From CAYQTO01 sp964420455 (GTDB lineage Bacteria; Sumerlaeota; Sumerlaeia; SLMS01): a DNA stretch of 6,527 nt. The position numbers were made by a program, and so were the translations under genes. The notes under the pieces are model-generated. The model saw only the letters and a list, made by a program, of their open reading frames with translations. It was not told the origin of the DNA and made no database searches. The stretch is taken from the NCBI GenBank assembly GCA_964420455.1, contig CAYQTO010000181.1, positions 1 through 6,527 on the forward strand, in the 5' to 3' direction. This document shows, one piece after another, positions 1 to 6,018 of the stretch. Numbering within the stretch: the first letter of the stretch is position 1; each line of letters starts with the position of its first letter.

Positions 1-1097
1 CGCGCCTGAAACCGCAGCTGGTAGCTTTCCCCCTGCTCGAATGTCAGCTCCGGATGCTTCAGCTGTACGTGCCATGGCTCGCTGCTGGCGGTGCTCACGT
101 TGACGATGGCGCGCGGGCCGTTCGCCGGGCCGCCCGTGGGCGACGTCGTGAAGGCCGCGACCGCGGTGCCGTGCTGCTCGAGCACCCAGCCGTTGGTCCC
201 CGCCGCAAAGCCGCCGTTGGCCAGCATCTCCGGCCCCGGCGGTTCCCCCACCGCGCCCCACGCCGCGATCATCCCCTCGTGGGTCCCGTACTTGTCCAGG
301 AGCCACGCGTTCCATTGTTCGCGGAGAGGCTCGACGAGTTCCTCCGGCGCCTCGTCGATGGCCCCGCGCCCGTATTCGTAAAGGAGCCCGTTCTCGTTCG
401 TTACCTCCACGATCGCCACTGCCGCCCATTCGCCCCATCGCACCCCCGCGTGCGGGTTCACGTGGTTCAGCAGCGCGGTGGCGTACTCCTGATGAAGCTC
501 GTGGATGCGCGGATGAAAGAGGCTGACCCCCTTGTTGTAACTTGGTCCGTCATCGCCGCCCGGCACACCCTCCGCCTCGGCCACTGTCCGCCCCACGTGG
601 AGGTTCAGGTTCACGTACACGCCCCGCTGGGCGAGTTCCCACGCGAACCGGTCGAGCCTCGCCATCATTTCCGGGTCGAGCGTACGGCGTGCGCCCCCGA
701 CCTCCGCCACGATTCCGTTTGGCGGGTTCGACGTGTCCATGTGGTGCAGGCGCACGCAGTTGAAGCCGAGCGCCGCAATCCGCTCCGCGATGGCCGGGGC
801 ATCCGCAGGCGCGGGGAGATTGCCGGAAAAACTGAGATTCGCCCCAAACAGGAAGACCGGGTCGCCGTCGGCGGTCACCAGGCCGTCCCCCGCCGCATTC
901 AGTCGCACCCCATCGCCCTGGCCCAGGGCGCCGCCATTCATGTAGGACAGGTCCACGACGGAATCCGCTGCGATTTCCGCCGCGATGGAGAAGGGAAACG
1001 ATCCCGGGGGCTGTGCCTGCGCCGGTAACGCCAACATCAACGCCAGCAGAAAGCCCGCGGGAACTGCCCATCCGCCCGATCTCGTCCAGTCAACCAT
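1..1097 (-). CDS. Secreted clan GH-A-like glycoside hydrolase with internal carbohydrate-binding module (partial, C-terminus off window)
   Basis: An uninterrupted minus-strand frame of 365 codons starts at ATG 1097-1095 and leaves the window at base 1. It probably encodes an exported enzyme that cleaves a plant or algal polysaccharide or glycoside; the substrate cannot be told. Residues 1-28 form a Sec signal peptide: Arg near the start, a hydrophobic core at about 11-24, and an AQA cleavage site at 26-28. Residues about 80-290 look like the first half of a TIM barrel: FLFGANLSFSG (82-92), GFNCVRLHH (111-119), YVNLNLHVGR (161-170) and VEVTNENGLLYEYG (230-243). N234-E235 matches the acid/base Asn-Glu pair at the end of strand beta-4 in GH-A enzymes. 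A CBM4/9-like module begins at about 292-304 (LANGGF..GTNGW) and continues to the edge. The nucleophile Glu is not in the window. The exact GH family (GH5-like or another GH-A family) is uncertain. The start is supported by a good Shine-Dalgarno site and by the signal peptide beginning there. Confidence 0.9.
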   Translation of the reverse strand, partial: MVDWTRSGGWAVPAGFLLALMLALPAQAQPPGSFPFSIAAEIAADSVVDLSYMNGGALGQGDGVRLNAAGDGLVTADGDPVFLFGANLSFSGNLPAPADAPAIAERIAALGFNCVRLHHMDTSNPPNGIVAEVGGARRTLDPEMMARLDRFAWELAQRGVYVNLNLHVGRTVAEAEGVPGGDDGPSYNKGVSLFHPRIHELHQEYATALLNHVNPHAGVRWGEWAAVAIVEVTNENGLLYEYGRGAIDEAPEELVEPLREQWNAWLLDKYGTHEGMIAAWGAVGEPPGPEMLANGGFAAGTNGWVLEQHGTAVAAFTTSPTGGPANGPRAIVNVSTASSEPWHVQLKHPELTFEQGESYQLRFQA

Positions 1098-1105
1098 TCC
1101 CGGAG

Positions 1106-1110
1106 CCTCC
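1106..1110 (-). promoter_or_regulatory. Shine-Dalgarno site of the glycoside hydrolase
   Basis: On the minus strand GGAGG (within GGGGAGG) lies 8 nt upstream of the ATG at 1097. It fixes the start, giving a protein that opens directly with a signal peptide. Confidence 0.75.
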
Positions 1111-1162
1111 CCGTTCTTTTGTTCCCTAGGTTCCTCCTGCGGGCCCGTCGGTCAAGGGAGGG

Positions 1163-1187
1163 CGGAAGCGGTTTGAGGTTGCTTCCG
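1163..1187. promoter_or_regulatory. Inverted repeat in the divergent spacer, possible operator or 5'-leader hairpin
   Basis: CGGAAGC (1163-1169) and GCTTCCG (1181-1187) are perfect 7-bp inverted arms around an 11-nt loop. The repeat lies 66 bp upstream of the hydrolase start and 116 bp upstream of the kinase start. It could be a regulator binding site or a hairpin in the hydrolase leader RNA. No T-run follows on either strand, so an intrinsic terminator is unlikely. The 206-bp spacer (1098-1303) must hold divergent promoters, but I see no convincing sigma-70 -35/-10 pair on either strand. An 8-bp palindrome, CGGGCCCG, sits at 1140-1147. Confidence 0.35.
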
Positions 1188-1303
1188 ATTCGCGCAAACA
1201 AAATGTTCCCCGGCCAACGCTTTTTGCGAGTCCGCCCGCCCCAGGATGCTCCTTGATTCGGGGATTTCCCTAGCGCTTTTCTCAACGTTCGCCTAAACGG
1301 CAT

Positions 1304-4300
1304 ATGAGGATGGAGCCGGATAGGGGAATCTTCAGGACTCCGCCCATGCTTTTCCCCACGACAGCCCCACTTGCCAACTTCCTGCTGACGGCCTGCTCCT
1401 TCCCCGAGCCGGCATGGGGAATCGTTCTGTTATGCCTCCCATTCGTGGCCATGGCGGTACCTGAACGCGGGCCAGCCAGGTCCGATGCGGAGCTTCCTCC
1501 CCCCGGCGTCGGTCGGCTCCTCGCCGGTGCGGGTCTCGGTGCGGCGCTCCTGGTCCTGTTCTCCCTCCTTTCCCGGAATCTTTTCGACGGGCCCATGGAC
1601 CCCGCTTCCTTCGCCGTTCCGGTCCTCTTTGGCGCCTCCACGGGCTTGCTCATCGGCTGGCTGTTTGACAAGTCCTGCCGTCACGCCCGCCAACTCGAGC
1701 AGGCCATGGAGGCCCGCCGCACTCTGGACGTCCGCCTTCTTCGCTCCGAAAACGAATGGGCCACCACCTTCGACGCCCTCCCGGACCTCGTCTTCCTCCT
1801 CGATCGCCAGCACCGAGTCATACGCGCCAACAAGGCCTGCGAGCAGGCCGTCGGCCAGTCCGCGGAGGAGATCGCTGGAAAGAAGTGCTTCGAGGTCATG
1901 CACGCGGGCATGCGCCCCGTTGACGAATGTCCCCACGCGCAGACCCTCCTCGACCGGAAGGAACACGCGACCGAGTTCTATCACGAAGGCCTCGGCAAGT
2001 ACCTGTACGTTACCACGTCGCCGATCTTTGACGAGCAGGGCCAGCTTGTCGCCTCCGTCCACGTGGCCCGGGATGTCACCGCCCTCAAGGAGGCAGAGGC
2101 AGACGCCCGCCACCAGGGCGAAAAGCTCAAGCTCGCCCTCGAGGGGACCCGCGCAGGCATCTGGGACTGGGACCACGAGAGCCATCGCATCCAGGTCGAC
2201 GAACGGTACGCCGAAATCCTCGGCTATGCGGCTGGTGACCTCGAGCCCACCGAGGAAGGCACCTTCGACAACCTCCTCCATCCCGGCGACAAGGACGCCG
2301 CCTTTTCCCTCATTCGCCGGGTCCTGGACGGGCTCGAGGAGTCCTACGACCAGGAAGTGCGCCTGCGCCACCGGGACGGCCACTATCTGGATATACACAC
2401 CCGGGGCAAGATCGTCGGCCGTGACGGGGAAGGCAAGCCGACGCGAATCGTCGGCACCATCGTCGACATCACGCGGCGCAAGGAGGCCGAGCGCCGCCTC
2501 GCCCAGAGCGAGGAACGCTACCGGCTCGTGGTCGAGACGCAGAACGAAATCATCTGCACCTGGCTTCCCGACACCACGCTGACCTTCGCAAACGGCCCCT
2601 ATGCCCGCTTCTTCGGCAGCGGCGAGGGGGACCTCGCGGAGCGCCAGTGGATCGAGTTCCTCGAGCCCGAGGACCGCGACCCGGTCCTCGCCTTTATCCA
2701 GCAGATGATCACAACCCGCCAGCCCAAGGACTATGAGCACCAGCTCCGCCGTGACGACGGCGAGCTCCGCTGGATCCTCTGGCGCGACATCCCCATCGTT
2801 GGAGACGATGGCACTGTTCTCTCCTTCCTCTCCACCGGCATCGACATCACGGAACGCCGCCGGGCCGAGCGGGCCCTCGAGCTTGGCGAGGAGCGCTTCC
2901 GCCTGATCGCCGAAAACACGAGCGATGGCATTGTCGTCTACGAGGACGGCGTCATCGCCTATGTCTCCGCCGGATTCACCCGCATCTTTGGATATACAAG
3001 CGAGGATCTCCTCGGAATCCGTGTCGAGGACCGCTACGACGGCATCCACCCCGATGACCGGGAGCCCACCCGGCACCTTGTCCAGCAGGCGGTCGCGGAT
3101 CAGCGCACCGACCTCGTCCACGAGTTCCGCATCCGCCACAAGGACGGGCACTACGTCTGGCGCGAGGACAACATGCGCCTGACCTATCGGGAGAACGGGG
3201 AACTCGGCCGCGTCTATATCGTCGCCCGCGACATCACCGAGCGCCGCCGCGCCCAGGAGGCCCTCGAGCTCAGCGAGCAACGCTTCCGCCTCATCGCCGA
3301 GAACACCAGCGACGGCATCGCCGTCTTCGAGGACGACCAGGTCTCCTACGCCTCGCCCGAGTACTGCCGCCTCCATGGTTTCGACGAGGCCGAGTTCATC
3401 GGCATGACCCAGGAGGCCTTCTTCGAGCGCCTCCACCCGGACGACCGCGAATCACTCTTCACCCAGTGGCAGGAGTCGCTCCGCGAACGCAGACCCTCCG
3501 CCGTCCGCGCCTATCGCATCCGCCACAGGGAAGGCCACTACCTCTGGCGCGAAGACCACACCCGGTTCATCTACGACAAGGACGGGAGGCTCCAGCGCGC
3601 CTTCGTCGTGACCCGCGACATCACGGAACGGCGCCGGGCCGAGCAGGCCCTCCAGCTCAGCGAGGAGCGCTTCCGCCTGATCGCCGAGAACACCGGCGAT
3701 GGCATTGCCGTCTTCGAGGACGGCGTCATCTCCTACGTCTCGCCCGCCTACATCAAGATCCTCGGCTATACCATGGAGGAGGAAATCGGCCGCAACGAGG
3801 AGCAGATCCTCGCCCTCCTTCACCCCGCGGACCGCGATCGCATCATGGCCGACATTGTGGAGGCCCGGAGCGTGCGACGCTCCGAGCTGATGTACCGCTA
3901 TCGCATCCGCCACAAGGAGGGGCACTACGTCTGGCGCGAGGACAGCGTCCGCCTTGTCTATACGCCCGATGGCAGCGACGTGCGGCGCGCCTACATCGTC
4001 GCCCGCGAGGTCACCGACCAGGTCGCCACCGAGCAGGCCCTTCAGCGCGTTACCGAATTCCGACGCCTCATCGGCGAAATCTCCACCGAGTTCCTCGCCA
4101 TCGCCTCCTCCGAAACCGACGCCGCCATTTATCGCGCCCTCGCCCGCATCGGCGCCTTCACCGCCGCCGATCGCGCCTACGTCTTCCTCTACCGCGACAA
4201 CCAGACCCGGCTCGACAACACCCACGAATGGTGCGCCCAGGGCATCACCCCCCAGATCGACAACCTTCAAGGCCTCCGGCCCGACGACATCCCCTGGTTC

Positions 4301-5764
4301 TCCCGGGAAATCCTTGCGGGTCGGCCCATCCACCTCCCCACCCTCGACCACATCCCCGAACACGACGCCGCCACCCGCGCCGTCCTCGAACCCCAGGACG
4401 TCCAGTCCCTCCTCGCCCTCCCCCTCTCCCACCGCGGCCAGGTCATCGGATTCCTGGGCTTCGACGCCGTCGCCGCACCCCGCCATTGGTCCGAAGAAGA
4501 CCAAAGCCTCCTCTCCCTCGTCGGCCAGGTCATCTCCTCCGCCCTCGAACGCCGCCGCGTCGAACACGAACGCGAGGAACTCGAAAACCAATACCGCCAG
4601 GCCCAGAAAATGGAAGCCATCGGCCGCCTCGCCGGCGGCATCGCCCACGACATCAACAACATCCTCCAGGGCATCTACGGCTTCACCCAAATGGCCGAGG
4701 TCGACCTCCACGATCCCCCCGTGGCCCGAGCCCACCTCCACGAAGTACATGGCAGCATCGACCGCGCCGCCGCCCTCATCCGCCAACTCCTCGCCTTCAG
4801 CCGCAGCCAAATCCTCCAACTCGCCCACCACGACCTCGCTGAAATCACCACCTCCCTCGCCCGCATGCTCGACCGCATCCTCGGCGACCACATCGTCCTC
4901 GACCTCCGCACCCCCACCCACCCCCTCACCATCCGCGCCGACCGCACCATGATCGAACAGATCATCCTCAACCTCGCCATCAACAGCCGCGACGCCATGC
5001 CCCACGGCGGCACCCTCACCATCACCTGCGACCGCGTCACCCTCACCCCCGCCGACACCGCCAACCACAAGGACGTCCACCCCGGCCCCCATGCCCGCCT
5101 CCGCGTCGCCGACACCGGCACCGGCATGGACCCCCAAACCCTCGAACGCGCCTTCGAACCCTTCTTCACCACCAAGGACCGCGAAAAAGGCACCGGCCTC
5201 GGCCTCTCCACCGTCTTCGGCAACGTCCAACAACACAAAGGCCTCCTCCACGCCGAAAGCCAACCCGGCCACGGCACCACCATCACCGTCCACCTCCCCC
5301 TCGCCGACGCCGCCCCCCGCACCCCCGGCAACCCCGCCGAAGCCCCCGAACGCGTCGGCCGCGAAACCATCCTCCTCGCCGAAGACAACACCACCGTCCG
5401 CGACGCCACCACCGCCATCCTCCAACGCGCCGGCTACACCGTCCTCCCCGCCACCGACGGCCGCGACGCCCTCCAACTCTATCGCCAGACCCCCCGCGGC
5501 GACATCCACCTCCTCCTCTTCGACCTCCTCATGCCCAACATGGGCGGCCTCGACGCCGCCCGCGAAATCCGCCGGGACAACCCCACCCTCCCCCTCCTCT
5601 TCGCCTCCGGCTACAGCGACCAACCCCCCGACGCCCAGGACGACTCCCTCCTCCTAGGCGCCCGCTACCTCGCCAAGCCCTACACCCGCGACGCCCTCCT
5701 CCAGACCCTCCGAGAGATCCTCGACACCGCCCCCGGTGTCCTCCAAACCCCTGAAACCCCTTGA
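1304..5764 (+). CDS. Membrane-anchored hybrid sensor histidine kinase: 3 TM - 6 PAS - GAF - HisKA - HATPase_c - receiver
   Basis: This 1486-residue kinase senses signals in the membrane or cytoplasm, autophosphorylates on His and passes phosphate to its own receiver. Hydrophobic segments lie at about 37-52, 70-90 and 102-121, with short loops and no sizeable periplasmic domain. PAS domains: about 146-262 (with C195-x4-H200-x8-C209-P210), 272-395, 402-520, 529-650, 658-780 and 787-910; most end in a DIT-type motif with an Arg/Lys-rich linker. GAF is at about 915-1085 (DRAYVF, THEWCAQGI, IGFLGFDAV). HisKA carries IGRLAGGIAHDINNIL with phospho-acceptor H1115. The ATPase shows N-box N1223/N1227, DTGTGM 1270-1275, FEPFFTTK 1284-1291 and GTGLGLST 1296-1303. 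The receiver (about 1354-1475) has E1360/D1361, phospho-acceptor D1407, S1435 and K1458, so all key residues are present. There is no HPt or DNA-binding output, so partners lie elsewhere. The start is uncertain: ATG 1304 lacks a Shine-Dalgarno site, while ATG 1346 (residue 15) has one. Synonymous codon use flips at about residue 917. Confidence 0.95.
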   Translation: MRMEPDRGIFRTPPMLFPTTAPLANFLLTACSFPEPAWGIVLLCLPFVAMAVPERGPARSDAELPPPGVGRLLAGAGLGAALLVLFSLLSRNLFDGPMDPASFAVPVLFGASTGLLIGWLFDKSCRHARQLEQAMEARRTLDVRLLRSENEWATTFDALPDLVFLLDRQHRVIRANKACEQAVGQSAEEIAGKKCFEVMHAGMRPVDECPHAQTLLDRKEHATEFYHEGLGKYLYVTTSPIFDEQGQLVASVHVARDVTALKEAEADARHQGEKLKLALEGTRAGIWDWDHESHRIQVDERYAEILGYAAGDLEPTEEGTFDNLLHPGDKDAAFSLIRRVLDGLEESYDQEVRLRHRDGHYLDIHTRGKIVGRDGEGKPTRIVGTIVDITRRKEAERRLAQSEERYRLVVETQNEIICTWLPDTTLTFANGPYARFFGSGEGDLAERQWIEFLEPEDRDPVLAFIQQMITTRQPKDYEHQLRRDDGELRWILWRDIPIVGDDGTVLSFLSTGIDITERRRAERALELGEERFRLIAENTSDGIVVYEDGVIAYVSAGFTRIFGYTSEDLLGIRVEDRYDGIHPDDREPTRHLVQQAVADQRTDLVHEFRIRHKDGHYVWREDNMRLTYRENGELGRVYIVARDITERRRAQEALELSEQRFRLIAENTSDGIAVFEDDQVSYASPEYCRLHGFDEAEFIGMTQEAFFERLHPDDRESLFTQWQESLRERRPSAVRAYRIRHREGHYLWREDHTRFIYDKDGRLQRAFVVTRDITERRRAEQALQLSEERFRLIAENTGDGIAVFEDGVISYVSPAYIKILGYTMEEEIGRNEEQILALLHPADRDRIMADIVEARSVRRSELMYRYRIRHKEGHYVWREDSVRLVYTPDGSDVRRAYIVAREVTDQVATEQALQRVTEFRRLIGEISTEFLAIASSETDAAIYRALARIGAFTAADRAYVFLYRDNQTRLDNTHEWCAQGITPQIDNLQGLRPDDIPWFSREILAGRPIHLPTLDHIPEHDAATRAVLEPQDVQSLLALPLSHRGQVIGFLGFDAVAAPRHWSEEDQSLLSLVGQVISSALERRRVEHEREELENQYRQAQKMEAIGRLAGGIAHDINNILQGIYGFTQMAEVDLHDPPVARAHLHEVHGSIDRAAALIRQLLAFSRSQILQLAHHDLAEITTSLARMLDRILGDHIVLDLRTPTHPLTIRADRTMIEQIILNLAINSRDAMPHGGTLTITCDRVTLTPADTANHKDVHPGPHARLRVADTGTGMDPQTLERAFEPFFTTKDREKGTGLGLSTVFGNVQQHKGLLHAESQPGHGTTITVHLPLADAAPRTPGNPAEAPERVGRETILLAEDNTTVRDATTAILQRAGYTVLPATDGRDALQLYRQTPRGDIHLLLFDLLMPNMGGLDAAREIRRDNPTLPLLFASGYSDQPPDAQDDSLLLGARYLAKPYTRDALLQTLREILDTAPGVLQTPETP
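1334..1337 (+). promoter_or_regulatory. Possible Shine-Dalgarno site supporting a later kinase start at ATG 1346
   Basis: AGGA lies 8 nt upstream of ATG 1346-1348 (Met15 of the longest frame). ATG 1304 and ATG 1310 have no comparable site. A start at 1346 removes 14 residues with three Arg and two acidic residues and leaves the protein opening with a hydrophobic stretch, without touching any domain. Confidence 0.4.
2894..3280 (+). repeat. PAS repeat unit 1 of 3 (387 bp, inside the kinase gene)
   Basis: Residues 531-659, from RFRLIAENT to the Ser/Glu-rich linker just before the next copy. The unit contains HPDDRE (582-587), RHKDGHYVW (611-619) and ARDITERRR (641-649). Period is exactly 129 codons. 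The 42 bases from 3128 match unit 3 (from 3902) at 41 positions. Confidence 0.85.
3281..3667 (+). repeat. PAS repeat unit 2 of 3 (387 bp, inside the kinase gene)
   Basis: Residues 660-788. It has the same landmarks in the same register (RFRLIAENTSDGIAVFED, HPDDRES, RHREGHYLWRED, TRDITERRR). At the conserved WRED segment it differs more from units 1 and 3 than those two differ from each other. Confidence 0.85.
3668..4054 (+). repeat. PAS repeat unit 3 of 3 (387 bp, inside the kinase gene)
   Basis: Residues 789-917, with RFRLIAENTGDGIAVFED, HPADRDR, RHKEGHYVWRED and AREVTDQ. The final motif is degenerate: EVTDQVATE replaces DITERRRAE, as expected for the last unit before the GAF domain. The change in codon use of the gene falls at the end of this unit. 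Confidence 0.85.
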
Positions 5765-5802
5765 CTTCCCCTTCCCTTGGCTCATCCTCCCCATCTGCTT
5801 GA

Positions 5803-5878
5803 GCGGGAATAGCTCAGTTGGTAGAGCATCAGCTTCCCAAGCTGAGGGTCGCCGGTTCGAACCCGGTTTCCCGCTCCA
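5803..5878 (+). tRNA. trnG: tRNA-Gly, anticodon CCC, with encoded CCA
   Basis: The cloverleaf folds cleanly. Acceptor GCGGGAA (5803-5809) pairs with TTCCCGC (5868-5874), all 7 bp. The D stem is GCTC/GAGC (5812-5815 with 5824-5827). The anticodon stem TCAGC/GCTGA (5829-5833 with 5841-5845) encloses loop TTCCCAA, giving anticodon CCC at 5836-5838, which reads GGG. The T arm is GCCGG-TTCGAAC-CCGGT, with one G-T pair. The discriminator is T5875, as usual for bacterial tRNA-Gly, and CCA is encoded at 5876-5878. It starts 38 bp after the kinase stop; no terminator is visible in that gap or just after the tRNA. Confidence 0.96.
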
Positions 5879-5939
5879 TTCAAAACACTACACTTAGCTC
5901 TCATTTGGGACACCTCCGAAGGCCTGAAACCAAGGCCTC

Positions 5940-5969
5940 TACTGACAGATACTGACATATTCTGACGAT
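5940..5969. repeat. Three 10-bp-phased direct repeats (TACTGACA-like)
   Basis: TACTGACAGA (5940-5949), TACTGACATA (5950-5959) and TTCTGACGAT (5960-5969) repeat at an exact 10-bp period, about one helical turn, sharing the core (A/T)CTGAC at one side of the units. Just upstream, AAGGCCT occurs twice, at 5919-5925 and 5932-5938. Phased short repeats are typical of sites bound cooperatively by a protein on one face of the DNA (regulator, excisionase or integrase arm sites); which, if any, applies here is not shown. Confidence 0.5.
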
Positions 5970-6018
5970 CCTCGGGTCTCAGGGTACGCCGGTCTCCGGT
6001 AACAGCGCGTGTCCCGAC

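Noticed and set aside
54..1028. Plus-strand 324-codon open frame at the left edge, and a 173-codon minus frame at 550-1071
   Set aside because: Both are shadows of the minus-strand glycoside hydrolase. Their translations are Arg/Pro/His- or Gly/Arg-rich without domains, whereas the hydrolase frame has a signal peptide, catalytic motifs and a Shine-Dalgarno site.
1430..3436. 668-codon minus-strand open frame opposite the kinase
   Set aside because: Valine/alanine/leucine/acid-rich product with no domains. It arises because high-GC coding sequence suppresses stops on the opposite strand; the plus-strand frame has clear PAS domains throughout.
3466..4842. 458-codon plus-strand frame overlapping the kinase
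   Set aside because: Pro/Arg/His-rich out-of-frame shadow of the PAS-GAF-HisKA coding sequence.
3452..5623. 723-codon minus-strand open frame, glycine/valine/acid-rich
   Set aside because: A mirror of the C-rich third positions of the kinase gene; the low-complexity composition does not resemble a real protein, and the plus strand encodes all catalytic motifs of a histidine kinase and receiver.
5765..5802. Intrinsic terminator between the kinase stop and the tRNA
   Set aside because: The 38-bp gap is pyrimidine-rich but has no GC hairpin followed by a T-run.
5907..6015. GGGACAC (5907-5913) and GTGTCCC (6009-6015) as terminal inverted repeats of a small mobile element
   Set aside because: Only 7 bp, 95 bp apart, with no transposase and no flanking target duplication seen; chance occurrence is likely.
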